This document shows, piece by piece, positions 9,596 to 18,677 of a stretch of 64,000 nt of DNA. Position numbers and translations under genes: made by a program. This stretch comes from Sulfitobacter sp043557345 (lineage in GTDB: Bacteria; Pseudomonadota; Alphaproteobacteria; Rhodobacterales; Rhodobacteraceae): assembly GCF_043557345.1 (NCBI RefSeq), contig NZ_JBIFFV010000007.1, positions 124,001 through 188,000 of the forward strand, written 5' to 3'. The stretch's first letter is position 1, and each line of letters begins with the position of its first letter. Under the pieces are notes generated by a model. The model searched no databases and was not told the origin of the DNA. It was given only the letters and a program-made list of their open reading frames with translations.

Positions 9596-9623
9596 AAACC
9601 CGGTGCCCTCGGCGCCGGGTTTT
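9596..9623 (+). terminator. Rho-independent terminator after the PLDc_N-type gene
   Basis: AAACCCGGTGCC / GGCGCCGGGTTT (one G-T pair) with a CTC loop and a TTTT end. Confidence 0.75.
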
Positions 9624-9690
9624 CACGTTCTTCCCCCGCAAGCAACGATTTGTTAACCGCTATTAACCAAGATCGCAGCAGGAGCCTGCT

Positions 9691-10362
9691 ATGCGATCTG
9701 CCCTTTGCCTCACCCTACTGGCCTGCCAGTTCAGCCCCGCCGCCGCCCATGCCGGGCCATGGCTGCGCGAGGAAGGCACGACCTTCATTTCAAGTTCTTT
9801 CTCGGCAACCTACTTCTACGACCTCTCCCAAAGCACCTATATCGAATACGGGCTGCGCGAATCTCTCACCCTCGGCTTCGACCTCAACACCGCACAAAGC
9901 CGTTTTGGCCTGCAAAGCGGCCATGCCACCGTCTTCCTGCGTTTCCCCTTGGGAGAGCCGAGCGAGACAGGCCGGTGGGCCTATGACATCGGTGCCGGGG
10001 CAAGCTGGTCGGGGGAGTTCATCTCGCCCCACCTCAGGGCCGGGCTGTCTTGGGGCCGCGGCTTCACCTTGGGCGAACGGAATGGCTGGCTTACCGTCGA
10101 TGCCTCCGCAAGATGGGAGTTTGGCTTTTCCCAAGAGGTCATCAAGATCGACAGCACCGCCGGGCTCGACTTCACCCCCGTGACCACCGGAATGGCACAG
10201 GTCTTTCTCACCTACACCGGGGGTGAGACCTATGCTAAATTCGCCCCTTCCATCGTCCTGTCGCCCAGCTTCACCAAATACCGCCTGCAATTGGGCAGCG
10301 AAATCCCCTTCGACGCGCCAGAAAATTCCGCCCTCACTCTTAGCCTCTGGCGGGAATTCTAA
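9691..10362 (+). CDS. Putative outer-membrane beta-barrel protein
   Basis: 223 residues with a signal peptide (cleavage about 20, after AAAHA). The rest has no hydrophobic helices but alternating polar and apolar strands rich in Gly, Ser, Thr and aromatics, for example FISSSFSATYFYDLSQSTYI and RAGLSWGRGFTLGERNGWLT. It ends in SLWREF, so the last residue is the aromatic one that BAM-inserted barrels usually have. Both termini fit a small outer-membrane barrel of about eight to ten strands. I recognise no named family. GCAGGAG lies before the ATG. Confidence 0.65.
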   Translation: MRSALCLTLLACQFSPAAAHAGPWLREEGTTFISSSFSATYFYDLSQSTYIEYGLRESLTLGFDLNTAQSRFGLQSGHATVFLRFPLGEPSETGRWAYDIGAGASWSGEFISPHLRAGLSWGRGFTLGERNGWLTVDASARWEFGFSQEVIKIDSTAGLDFTPVTTGMAQVFLTYTGGETYAKFAPSIVLSPSFTKYRLQLGSEIPFDAPENSALTLSLWREF

Positions 10363-10367
10363 AGCAA

Positions 10368-10392
10368 ATGGCCCCGCCGATCTCCGGCAGGG
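10368..10392. terminator. Weak bidirectional terminator between convergent genes
   Basis: GGCCCCGCCG and CGGCAGGGCC pair with one C-A mismatch around a 4-base loop. T-containing flanks on both strands place it between the barrel gene (stop 10362) and the beta-helix gene (stop 10422). Confidence 0.4.
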
Positions 10393-10421
10393 CCGCTTCA
10401 CACCTCAGGGCCGCGCCTCGG

Positions 10422-12710
10422 TTAGCGGTTGTCCATCCGCACCATGACAGAGACCTTGCCCTTCACCGGCGTTGGCCAAACCACATGCAACTGATCCCGG
10501 TCCGGCCCCTCGGCGTGTTTCACATAAGGCATGTCGAATTGCGCCACGTTGTTGCCGTTGCGGATCGCCCCATGGGCCACCACCGCATCACTGTTGAGCG
10601 CTTGCCCCTCGAACGGCAGATGCCCGGCGGTATCAATCACCCACGTCTCTGACGGGGTCGATTGGGTGAACTCGATCTCGGCCATATTCTCAACCTGCGT
10701 GGTCACCGCATGGAAGGAATTGCCCTTCATTACCACGTTCTTGCAACGCGACAGATCGAGATCGGCAAAGGTCGTATCCACCCGCTCGGCCCGGTCAATG
10801 CTGCCGTTGAGACTGCGGAAACGGTTGCCGGTGATGCTCACCCCGCTCAGGAAATGCCCCGCCCCATGCGGTTTTACTACGATATAGCTAAACCACGGGG
10901 CGACTTCCCCAGACAAAAAGATATTGTCGCTGATGCTGAGCGCACTGAATGAGTAGCCCGTGGTGAAGGCCGGGGTCGGGTCTTGCTCATTCGTCCATTC
11001 GATAAAGCAATTGTCGACGTAGTTCCCCGTCACCACCGCGCTGGTATGGGCCGAAGCAAGGATCAGCCCCGCCGAGCGTACACCGTTGTCGACCTCATCG
11101 CCCTGAAAGAAGTGATTGCCCGTCACGATGCTGTTGCCCCCCGCAAGCAGCGCGAAGTGGCGGAACTTGGTCGCACGGCAATCGCGCAGCTTCACGTCGT
11201 TGGCGTTGGTGTTAAGCGCGATGGAGGACCGGTTCGGCACGGTCAGCGCATCCTCCGCCGACAGAAACTGGCAGCGGTCGATCAACATGCCCTGACAGCC
11301 CCCGCCGATCGAGGTGACGCCGCGGTCTTTCGGACGGCTGACGAAACAGTCGCGCAGGTGAAAGATCAGCCCCGAAGGCGCAAGGTTGATCGCGCTGCAG
11401 CGGTTGTTGCACTGGAATTCGATATCATCGAGCACGAATTTCGACAGCGAGGCGAAGCCGCTGAAATCCACCATGTATTGGAACTTGCGGAAGGTGAAAT
11501 TCTGCGTTCCTTCCGCATCGTAAAGCGGCGCGTTGAGCGTGATCTCCTGCGTGGCGACATTCTTGGACCGCACATAGATCTCGCGACCCACCCCTGTCCC
11601 TTCAACGAGCGCGCCCACCGGCACATTGGCGATATTGGTGACATTAGTCAGCTTGCGCGCGTCCGAAGCCGCGTAGCGCCCCTGCGAGGTCACCACCACC
11701 GTATCCCAAGCGCTGCTCGACGCGGCCTCAAGCTGGCCGTTGCGGATCACCCGGCGGGTGGCATAGCTGGTCTTGTCCGGCACGGCCGCCTGCATGTCGA
11801 GCGGCCCGGTCACATTCACCTTGCGCCCCCCCATATCGAGCGAATCGTGATCCGCATTGTTCAAAAGCGCCTGAAAGGCTTTCAGAAAAGCGGTCTCTTC
11901 ATTTTCGAAGGCTTCGATATAGCTGGGCAGATCGAAATTGCGGCGCAGCAGCAGCACCGCCCCCACCGGCATGGTCACATGACCCTCGAATTTGACCTGC
12001 GTGTCAAAGGTCACATCCCCGTTCAACAGGTAGTTCCCCGCAGGCACCAGTACCGTGCGCCCCGCCGCGGCGGCATTTGCGGCCTCGAAGGCGACGGTGT
12101 CGTCGCTCACCCCATTGCCGACCGCACCAAAATCGCGCACATCGACCTGCGCCAGCATGTCCCGCAGAAAGACCGAGGTGACATCCTCGATCACGATATC
12201 GTCGATCCGGACCACACCGCCCGTGGGCCCAGTCAGGTCCAGCCCGAGATGCCCGTAGACGGCCCCGGTGCCCCAGACCATGTCGACCCCGCCACGGTCG
12301 CCGCTGCCGATGATCGCGCTGACCTCGACCACCTCGCCATAGGCCGTCAGCGCAACCGCCGGCCCGGTCTCCGTCACACCGCTCACCCGGCCCCCGCCCG
12401 CCTGCGCCGGATAGCCCGCGATCCGCACCGTCGGCAGGTTACCACTGACCGCCTTCACCCGCGCTGTCACCCGCAGATAGCAGCCCGGCAGCAGCGGGGT
12501 TTGCCCCATGTAGCGCAGCCGTTGCGTGGCCTGCGTCTTCAGCAGTTCCAACGCCCCGCCGAAATCCTGATCTGCGGGGACAAAGGCGGCATTGGCCGCG
12601 TTCTCATAGGTGTCCGACCCCGGCGTGCCGTCGCCGCTTGACCAGACATCCAGCCCCGCCGCAAAGGGGGTGGGCATCAACACCACGCCATCGGTAATCA
12701 CCTTGTTCAT
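10422..12710 (-). CDS. Large right-handed beta-helix protein (pectate-lyase-3/GH28-related)
   Basis: 762 residues. The first 170 form an all-beta region resembling a carbohydrate-binding or tailspike head module. The motif VDVRDFGAVGNGVSDDT at about 190-205, followed by a segment of small residues and VLVPAGNYLL, is the Pectate_lyase_3/GH28-related opening that starts a right-handed parallel beta-helix. The remainder is rich in Asn and short beta repeats (ITGNRF, VTGNYVDN, VTGNHFFQGD). There is no signal peptide and no RTX repeat, so the way out of the cell, if any, is not evident. AAAGGAAATGCG precedes the ATG. Proteins with this architecture act on or bind polysaccharides or serve as phage tailspikes; no phage genes are near. 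The precise function is unknown. Confidence 0.7.
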   Translation of the reverse strand: MNKVITDGVVLMPTPFAAGLDVWSSGDGTPGSDTYENAANAAFVPADQDFGGALELLKTQATQRLRYMGQTPLLPGCYLRVTARVKAVSGNLPTVRIAGYPAQAGGGRVSGVTETGPAVALTAYGEVVEVSAIIGSGDRGGVDMVWGTGAVYGHLGLDLTGPTGGVVRIDDIVIEDVTSVFLRDMLAQVDVRDFGAVGNGVSDDTVAFEAANAAAAGRTVLVPAGNYLLNGDVTFDTQVKFEGHVTMPVGAVLLLRRNFDLPSYIEAFENEETAFLKAFQALLNNADHDSLDMGGRKVNVTGPLDMQAAVPDKTSYATRRVIRNGQLEAASSSAWDTVVVTSQGRYAASDARKLTNVTNIANVPVGALVEGTGVGREIYVRSKNVATQEITLNAPLYDAEGTQNFTFRKFQYMVDFSGFASLSKFVLDDIEFQCNNRCSAINLAPSGLIFHLRDCFVSRPKDRGVTSIGGGCQGMLIDRCQFLSAEDALTVPNRSSIALNTNANDVKLRDCRATKFRHFALLAGGNSIVTGNHFFQGDEVDNGVRSAGLILASAHTSAVVTGNYVDNCFIEWTNEQDPTPAFTTGYSFSALSISDNIFLSGEVAPWFSYIVVKPHGAGHFLSGVSITGNRFRSLNGSIDRAERVDTTFADLDLSRCKNVVMKGNSFHAVTTQVENMAEIEFTQSTPSETWVIDTAGHLPFEGQALNSDAVVAHGAIRNGNNVAQFDMPYVKHAEGPDRDQLHVVWPTPVKGKVSVMVRMDNR

Positions 12711-12858
12711 CGCATTTCCTTTCCCCGGTCCGCACCTCCCACCGGGGCGCGCCGCTCAACTGCTCAGGCTCGGCGAGGGCCGAACCGCGAGGTCAGGGAA
12801 GTATCAACGATGTATTAACCCGCATTTGCCCCGCCGTGCGGGAGCCGCGCAACAAGGG

Positions 12859-13272
12859 TCAGACATTGGCCCCCGGCGCGTCGAGGATTTGCACCGCGCC
12901 AATGCGCCAGCCCGCCTCCGTCTTCTCCATCAAATAGCCCAGCAGATGCGTGAACCCTTGAGGATCGACCACCTGCACCACCTGATAGAAACGCGCCCCA
13001 TCCGCGCGCCGGTCGAGGAACCGCACCTCCGCCGGGTTCTGCACCATGGGGTAGCCATTGCTCACCATGCTGCGAAAGTTCTCAGGGGTTTGGAAATAGC
13101 GCTGCAAATTCGGCGTGGCGAATTCTAATGCGGTGGCGAAATCATTCGCGCGAAAGGCGTCGAACTGGCGGTTGATCGTCTCTTCGATCTCGGCCTGCTG
13201 CGCCATCGCGCCAAAGCTCAGGAGGGCCGACAGCACCAGCCCTCCGAAAAACGTGAACATCCCTTTGCGCAT
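12859..13272 (-). CDS. DUF4864 family exported protein
   Basis: 137 residues with a signal peptide (MRKGMFTFFGGLVLSALLSF, cleaved after GAMA, about 24). The mature part shows the DUF4864 pattern: IEETINRQFDAFRANDFATA, FRSMVSNGYPMVQNPAEV and a closing GWRIGAVQIL strand. This gives an NTF2-like alpha+beta fold. It is probably periplasmic. AAAGG precedes the ATG. Function is unknown. It lies between the beta-helix gene and lysK on the same strand, 60 bases downstream of lysK, and may be read through from it. Confidence 0.8.
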   Translation of the reverse strand: MRKGMFTFFGGLVLSALLSFGAMAQQAEIEETINRQFDAFRANDFATALEFATPNLQRYFQTPENFRSMVSNGYPMVQNPAEVRFLDRRADGARFYQVVQVVDPQGFTHLLGYLMEKTEAGWRIGAVQILDAPGANV

Positions 13273-13332
13273 TGCCTTTCCCCCTTGCCCTTGCTGAATG
13301 ATCTAAGTCACGCAAGGGCAGAGGCAAAAGTT

Positions 13333-14913
13333 TCACGCGCCGGTCAGCTTGCCCGCAAGCGCGTCGTCGATCAGCGCCACGGTCTCGTCCACACCATACA
13401 GCGCGATGAACCCGCCGAACCGCGGCCCCTGATCGGCGCCCAGAAGCACCTGGTACAGTGCCTTGAACCAGTCGCGCAGCGGATCGAAACGCTCCTTGCC
13501 GACGGCGAAAACCATGCTCTGCAGCGCCTCGGCATCAAGGCCGCCGTCCCAGACCTTGAGCCGCTCGCGCAGGTCTTCCAACGCCTCGCGTTCCAACTCG
13601 GTGGGCGCGCGGAACACCTTCGTCGGTTTCACGAAGTCGTTGAAATAGCGCACCGCGTGACCTGCCGCCGCATCCATGCCGGGATTGGCCTCGGGCGTTG
13701 CCTCGGACGCATAGCGCTGGATGAAGCCCCAAAGCTGCGACTTGTCCTCGGCGCTCGACACGGAGGCGAGGTTCAAGAGCATCGAGAAGGGCACCACCAT
13801 ATCCGACTTCGGGACATCACCGCCGTGGATGTGCCAGACGGGATTGTTAAGCCGTGCCTTCACGTCCTGCGTCTCATAGGCGCGCAGCTGCTGGTGATAC
13901 TCGTCGACCGCCTTCGGGATCACGTCGAAATACATCCGCTTGGCCGTCTTCGGCTTGAGGAACATGAAATACGACAGGCTTTCGGTGCTGGCATAGGTCA
14001 GCCACTCGTCGATCGAGATGCCGTTGCCCGAGGACTTGGAGATCTTCTGCCCGTTCTCATCGAGGAACAGCTCATAGCTGAAATGCTCGGGCTTCTTGCC
14101 GCCCAAGATCTCGCAGATGCGGTCGTAGATTGCGGTGTTGGTGGCGTGCTCCTTGCCGTACATCTCGAAATCGACGTCGAGCGCGGCCCAGCGGGCGCCG
14201 AAGTCGGGCTTCCACTGCAGTTTCACGTTGCCGCCCGTGACCGGCAGGGTCATCTCGTTGCCGTCCTCGTCCTCGAAGGTGATCGTGCCGTCCTTGGCGT
14301 TGACCTCCTTCATCGGCACATACATGACGCGCCCCGTCTCGGGGTGGATCGGCAGAAAGATCGAATAGGTCTGGCGACGCTCCTCGCGCAGCGACTTCAG
14401 CATCACCGCCATGATCTCGTCGTACTTCTCACAGGCGCGCAGCAGCACCTCGTCGAACTGGCCCGAGCGATAGAACTCGCGCGCCGAATAGAACTCATAC
14501 TCGAAGCCGAAGGTGTCGAGGAAGCGGCGCAGCATCGCGTTGTTGTGATGGCCAAAGCTTTCATGCGTGCCGAAGGGGTCGGGCACGGAGGTCAACGGCT
14601 TGTGCATATGCTCTTCGAGCATCTCGCGCTGCGGCACGTTGCCCGGCACCTTGCGCATGCCATCGAGATCATCCGAGAAACAGACCAGCTTGGTCGGAAT
14701 GTCGCTGATCTCTTCGAAGGCGCGCTTGATCATCGTGGTGCGCAGCACCTCGCCGAAGGTCCCGATATGCGGCAGACCCGAGGGGCCATAGCCGGTCTCG
14801 AACAGCACGTAACCCTTCTCTGGCGGCTTCTTGGCATAGCGTTTGAGCACCCGGCGGGCTTCTTCGAAGGGCCATGCTTTGCTGCTGAGTGCCGCGTCTC
14901 GGGTCTCGGACAT
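13333..14913 (-). CDS. lysK: Lysyl-tRNA synthetase, class I
   Basis: 526 residues. It charges tRNA-Lys with lysine in the cytoplasm. It is the class I (Rossmann) enzyme, unlike the class II LysS of E. coli: GPSGLPHIGTFGEVLRT carries the HIGH-type motif at 49-52 and KISKS at 290-294 is the KMSKS loop. Class I LysRS is the normal form in many alphaproteobacteria and archaea. No class II copy is seen in the window. The start is divergent from terB, with about 120 bases between them. Confidence 0.96.
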   Translation of the reverse strand: MSETRDAALSSKAWPFEEARRVLKRYAKKPPEKGYVLFETGYGPSGLPHIGTFGEVLRTTMIKRAFEEISDIPTKLVCFSDDLDGMRKVPGNVPQREMLEEHMHKPLTSVPDPFGTHESFGHHNNAMLRRFLDTFGFEYEFYSAREFYRSGQFDEVLLRACEKYDEIMAVMLKSLREERRQTYSIFLPIHPETGRVMYVPMKEVNAKDGTITFEDEDGNEMTLPVTGGNVKLQWKPDFGARWAALDVDFEMYGKEHATNTAIYDRICEILGGKKPEHFSYELFLDENGQKISKSSGNGISIDEWLTYASTESLSYFMFLKPKTAKRMYFDVIPKAVDEYHQQLRAYETQDVKARLNNPVWHIHGGDVPKSDMVVPFSMLLNLASVSSAEDKSQLWGFIQRYASEATPEANPGMDAAAGHAVRYFNDFVKPTKVFRAPTELEREALEDLRERLKVWDGGLDAEALQSMVFAVGKERFDPLRDWFKALYQVLLGADQGPRFGGFIALYGVDETVALIDDALAGKLTGA

Positions 14914-15035
14914 GTCAGATCATCCATCTCTTGGCGTCCCTGCGCCCAATGCGCACGGGGTCGCCCGTTCCTATTGCTTCACTCCCTGAGGGTCAATATT
15001 CTGCACCGCAACATACCTGTGCAAAGGATACCGCG

Positions 15036-15458
15036 ATGCCCGACACGTCTTCCCTCTCGCTCAGCGCCCAAGACAGCCTTGTCGCGCTGATGATCGCGGT
15101 CTCGGCCTCGGATGAGGACATCCGCACCGCCGAACTAGTCAAAATCGAATCCGCGCTGAACCTGCTGCCGGTCTTCTCGGGCTATGACAATGACCGCGTC
15201 TCGACGATTGGCAAAACGGTCTTTGACCTGTTCGAACAGGAGGACGGATTGGATGCCCTCTTTGGCCTGATCCGCGAGGCCCTGCCGGAGCGTTTGCATG
15301 AAACGGCCTATGCGCTGGCCTGCGACGTGGCCGCCGCCGATGGCACGCTGGACGAGGCCGAACTGCGCCTGCTCGAAGAAATCCGCTATGAGCTTAACAT
15401 CGACCGGCTCCACGCCGCCGCGATCGAACGCGGCGCGCGGGCGCGGCACCTGACCTGA
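15036..15458 (+). CDS. TerB family tellurite-resistance/helical protein
   Basis: 140 residues from the ATG at 15036, which has AAAGGATA before it; a longer upstream frame overlaps lysK without support. It is a TerB-like all-helical domain with two acidic pseudo-repeats: SASDEDIRTAELVKIESALN near 30 and AAADGTLDEAELRLLEEI near 105. Each has a metal-binding type acidic loop. TerB proteins belong to tellurite-resistance and stress or phage-sensing systems, but no other ter gene is here. It is convergent with the dacB-type gene, with 7 bases between the stop codons. Confidence 0.8.
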   Translation: MPDTSSLSLSAQDSLVALMIAVSASDEDIRTAELVKIESALNLLPVFSGYDNDRVSTIGKTVFDLFEQEDGLDALFGLIREALPERLHETAYALACDVAAADGTLDEAELRLLEEIRYELNIDRLHAAAIERGARARHLT

Positions 15459-15465
15459 GCGCGGG

Positions 15466-17076
15466 TTAGGACTCTTCCAAAGCGACTTCCGGCTCGGCCC
15501 CGATATCTTCGGCATCAGAGTCGGGCGCGGTTTGAGCCTCTGGCGCGGCTTCGCTCTCCGGCTCGGGCTTCACGGCCACGTTGTACAAAAGCCCCCACCG
15601 CTCCAGCAGCCCGCGTTGCACACGTTTGGCCCGCGCGTTCCAAGTCCGCGCCCCCGGCGGGCGCTCTCGCTCGGCCCGGCTGATCTTGGCCCGCTCCTCG
15701 ATATTCGCGGTCAGGATCGCAAAGGCCAGCACCCGGTCCTCGGGCGTGGTCAGGAAGCCGGCCAGCGCCGAGACGAAGTTCAGCGTGCCGGTCTTCGCGT
15801 CGATCTCAATCGGATTGTCGCGCTCAGGCCGGCCCCGATCATCGCGCAGATAGACCGGTTTCAGGATCGGTCGCAGCCCCGTGCCATGAATGCGCGCCAG
15901 CCCTCCGGCCATGTCATGCACGGTCATCTTGCTGTCGTCGCCAAGACCCGAATGGTCGATCATCGCCGGGTTTTCCATGCCCAGTTCCTCAATCGCCCAT
16001 TTGTTCATCTCGGCGGCAGAGGCGCGCAGGCTCGGCACCGTGCCCAACCGTTTGGCGCTGGCGGCCATGCCGACCATCTCGGCGGTCAGATTGGTGGAAT
16101 ACTCCAACATGTCCTTGAGGATGGGCCGCAACTCGGCGCTGCGGTGGGTGACGAGGGTCTCGCCCTCTGGCAGCGTCTCGACCAGTTCCGCATCGCCCAG
16201 TTTGATGCCATGGCTCCGGGCGATGGTGGCAAAGATGTCGCCCGCATAGACACCGGGCCGTCGGATCGGCAGCCAACGCGCCCCGCCCGAGCCCAAAGCC
16301 CCTTTTGCAACCGTCCAGACATCGCGTTCGGGCCGATTTTCATAGGTATAGACCGGCCCGCTGCGGTCCACGACCTCCATCGTGGCGGCGCGCACGGCGG
16401 GGGCATAGCGCGCCGCGCGGCCCTCCATCGTTACGTCATAGCCGTCACCGCTGCGCTTCCACTCGAAATGCACCCGGTTGTAGTTCAGCGCGATGCCTGA
16501 GACGCCGGGGTTGTAGCCCACATGGTCGGGCTGTTCGGGATCAATCGCAAAGGTCGCAGGCAGCGCGCCTTCATAGACCTTGAACGCCCCCTTCACGCCG
16601 ATGATGCCCGCCTCTTTCAACTCCTCGGCCATCTGCCCCAGATTGTCACTATCGAGGGTCGGATCCCCTCCGCCGACGAGGATCAGATCGCCCTGCACCT
16701 CACCACCCACGACACCGCCGGTCGCCAAAAGGCGCGTCTCGAACACATGATCCGGCCCCAGTTCATCCAGCGCATAAAGCGCGGTGATCGCCTTGATGCT
16801 GCTGGCGGGCGGGATGCCATCGGTGGCGTTGGACGCCTCCAGCCAGATGCCAGTGTCGACATCGACCACGGCAAAGGCCACCGTGCCGGTGATGCCGCTG
16901 TCGGCAATGATCTCGGACACATTCGGAATGGCCTGTTTATACAGGTCCGCATCGCGCCCAACGGGGCGCAATGAAGTGGTCGGCGGCTCGGCCCAGGCAG
17001 AGGCCGCCGCCAGTGCAGCGGCAGCCGTCCCAAGGAAAATGCGGCGTGTGAAACGTCGTGAAAAATTCTGGCTCAT
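15466..17076 (-). CDS. dacB: D-alanyl-D-alanine carboxypeptidase/endopeptidase (PBP4, peptidase S13)
   Basis: 536 residues from ATG 17076, chosen because it gives an intact export signal. MSQNFSRRFTRRIFLGTAAA is a twin-arginine (Tat) signal with TRRIFLG, cleaved after AWA. The S13 active-site motifs are present: S92-S-I-K95 (SxxK) in PPASSIKA, STN (SxN) in LEYSTNLTAEM, and KTG in DAKTGTLNF. PBP4 trims and opens peptidoglycan cross-links in the periplasm. The C-terminus carries an extra acidic tail of about 35 residues (rich in Glu, Ala, Pro) not usual for the family. Tat rather than Sec export is uncommon for PBP4 but is often predicted in alphaproteobacteria. Confidence 0.93.
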   Translation of the reverse strand: MSQNFSRRFTRRIFLGTAAAALAAASAWAEPPTTSLRPVGRDADLYKQAIPNVSEIIADSGITGTVAFAVVDVDTGIWLEASNATDGIPPASSIKAITALYALDELGPDHVFETRLLATGGVVGGEVQGDLILVGGGDPTLDSDNLGQMAEELKEAGIIGVKGAFKVYEGALPATFAIDPEQPDHVGYNPGVSGIALNYNRVHFEWKRSGDGYDVTMEGRAARYAPAVRAATMEVVDRSGPVYTYENRPERDVWTVAKGALGSGGARWLPIRRPGVYAGDIFATIARSHGIKLGDAELVETLPEGETLVTHRSAELRPILKDMLEYSTNLTAEMVGMAASAKRLGTVPSLRASAAEMNKWAIEELGMENPAMIDHSGLGDDSKMTVHDMAGGLARIHGTGLRPILKPVYLRDDRGRPERDNPIEIDAKTGTLNFVSALAGFLTTPEDRVLAFAILTANIEERAKISRAERERPPGARTWNARAKRVQRGLLERWGLLYNVAVKPEPESEAAPEAQTAPDSDAEDIGAEPEVALEES

Positions 17077-17176
17077 GGGCTTGATATAAACCCCAAGCGG
17101 CGTTCGGCCACAACCGCTCTGACATTGGTGGAACTTTCGCAGTTGCACAAAACCGCCGACCTGCTACCCCAACGTC

Positions 17177-18010
17177 ATGCAACGCGCTATCCCGATCATG
17201 TTTATCGCCATGTCGCTGATCCCCGCAGGGGACAGCGCGGGGAAAATCCTGACCTCTGGCATGGGGGTGGCACCGGTCTTCGTGGCATGGTCGCGCTTTG
17301 CCATTGGGGCGCTGATGGTGCTGCCGTTCCTGCCCCGTGGCACATGGGGGCTGATGCGCGATTGGCGGCTCTGGCTGCGGGCGGGCACCTTGGCCTTGGG
17401 GATCACCTGCATTCAAACCGCGCTCAGAACCGAGGCGATTGCCAATGTCTTTGCCGCCTTCTTTATCGGGCCGATGATCAGCTATCTGCTGGCCGCGATC
17501 TTTCTGCGCGAGCGCATCAGCCTGCTGCGCAGCGCGTTGATCCTCATGGGTTTTTGCGGCGTGCTGCTGGTGGTGCGTCCGGGGCTGGGCGGCGGCACAG
17601 GCGGGCCGGGGCTGCTCTTTGCCGTGGCGGCGGGACTGTTCTACGGCGTCTTTCTCACCATGTCGCGCTGGCTGTCTGACCTCGCCCCACCCCTTGCGCT
17701 GACCTTTACCCAACTGGCGATGAGCGCGGTGATGTTGCTGCCCTTGGGGCTGATGAACCTGCCCGCAGCGACCCTGCCCGTCGCGGGGCTGGCCACCGCG
17801 AGCGCGCTGTTTTCCATGCTGGGCAATCTGCTGCTGCTCTATGCCTACCGCCGGGCGCCCGCCACGCGGCTGGCGCCGCTGGTCTATTTCCAACTGATCG
17901 CGGCGGTGCTGCTGGGGCTGTTCCTGTTCAGCACCCTGCCCGATGCGCTGACTTGGGCAGGGCTTGCGGTGATCATCACCGCGGGCATCACTTCGGCCCG
18001 GCTACGCTGA
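17177..18010 (+). CDS. DMT superfamily transporter (EamA type)
   Basis: 277 residues with about ten membrane helices and two EamA repeats (about 5-135 and 148-275). Typical features are AGKILTSGMGVAPVFVAWSR at the start, the mid-protein FIGPMISYLLAAIFLRERIS, and APLVYFQLIAAVLLGLFLF in the second repeat. The substrate is unknown; relatives export amino acids or other metabolites. It is divergent from dacB. Its last 9 bases overlap the end of nadD on the other strand. Confidence 0.9.
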   Translation: MQRAIPIMFIAMSLIPAGDSAGKILTSGMGVAPVFVAWSRFAIGALMVLPFLPRGTWGLMRDWRLWLRAGTLALGITCIQTALRTEAIANVFAAFFIGPMISYLLAAIFLRERISLLRSALILMGFCGVLLVVRPGLGGGTGGPGLLFAVAAGLFYGVFLTMSRWLSDLAPPLALTFTQLAMSAVMLLPLGLMNLPAATLPVAGLATASALFSMLGNLLLLYAYRRAPATRLAPLVYFQLIAAVLLGLFLFSTLPDALTWAGLAVIITAGITSARLR

Positions 18011-18595
18011 GCGCCAGCCCCCCGCCGCGCGCAATGCGGTGGAAGAGACATCGACCATCGGCACATTGACGAAACACCACGCAGGCACCGTGGCGCGGCC
18101 CAGCAACTGGCTGTTCCGCCCTGCAATCCGGTAGGGCGCATAAAGCGCCGCTGCCCGGCTCATCCGGGCCGAGATGCGCTGGCCGGGCCTTGCCAGCACG
18201 CCCACCGGCACCGTCTCCATGATCCGCCGCCAGTCTTGCCAGAGGTGGAACTGCGCGAGGTTATCGGCCCCCATCAGCCAGACGAACCGCACGCCGGGAT
18301 AGTGCTGCCGCAGCGCCGCCAGCGTCTGAGCGGTGTAGCGCGTGCCAAGCTGCGCCTCGATATCCGTGATCTCGACCTTGGGATGATCCATCACCACCCG
18401 CGCCCGCGCCATGCGCTGCGCCATGGGCGCCGGGCCATGCTCTTTCAACGGGTTGCCGGGGCTCAGCAGCCACCAGACCCGATCCAGCCCAAAGCGTTTC
18501 AAGGCCTCGCGGGTGATATGCGCATGGCCCTCATGCGCGGGGTCAAACGACCCGCCCAACAGGCCCACAACCTGCCCTTTGGTGGCGAATGGCAT
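18002..18595 (-). CDS. nadD: Nicotinate-nucleotide adenylyltransferase
   Basis: 197 residues from the ATG at 18595. It makes deamido-NAD from nicotinate mononucleotide and ATP in NAD synthesis. GLLGGSFDPAHEGHAHI has the (H/T)xGH nucleotidyltransferase motif with the conserved GSFDP. LLSPGNPLK and the C-terminal VDVSSTALR (the ISSTxIR motif) complete the family pattern. A longer frame to 18667 is rejected because the strong terminator of the upstream symporter gene lies inside that extension. Its 3' end overlaps the convergent DMT gene by 9 bases. Confidence 0.93.
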   Translation of the reverse strand: MPFATKGQVVGLLGGSFDPAHEGHAHITREALKRFGLDRVWWLLSPGNPLKEHGPAPMAQRMARARVVMDHPKVEITDIEAQLGTRYTAQTLAALRQHYPGVRFVWLMGADNLAQFHLWQDWRRIMETVPVGVLARPGQRISARMSRAAALYAPYRIAGRNSQLLGRATVPAWCFVNVPMVDVSSTALRAAGGWRSA

Positions 18596-18612
18596 GGTAT
18601 TGCGCAAGAAAA

Positions 18613-18639
18613 TGGCCCCCGATCCGAAATCAGGGGCCA
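18613..18639 (-). terminator. Rho-independent terminator of the uspA/symporter operon
   Basis: An 11-bp stem, TGGCCCCTGAT / ATCGGGGGCCA (one wobble pair), with a TTCGG loop and a TTTTC tail on the minus strand. It lies 39 bases past the symporter stop codon and fixes the nadD start downstream of it. Confidence 0.8.
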
Positions 18640-18677
18640 AAGGAGGGGCATTGCAGCCCTTTGTCAATGCGAAGCCC

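Noticed and set aside
10983..12641. 552-codon plus-strand open frame opposite the beta-helix gene
   Set aside because: It is rich in Arg, His and Pro with no recognisable domain, as expected for the antisense of a high-GC gene; the minus-strand frame has clear family motifs and a ribosome-binding site.
10422..12710. Prophage remnant suggested by a tailspike-like protein
   Set aside because: No terminase, portal, capsid, integrase or lysis gene lies near; neighbours are housekeeping genes.
13285..15090. 601-codon plus-strand frame opposite lysK
   Set aside because: It is an antisense shadow; lysK on the minus strand has full class I synthetase motifs.
18596..18667. N-terminal extension of nadD to 18667
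   Set aside because: The segment contains the strong terminator of the upstream operon and has no ribosome-binding site; conserved NadD sequence begins after 18595.
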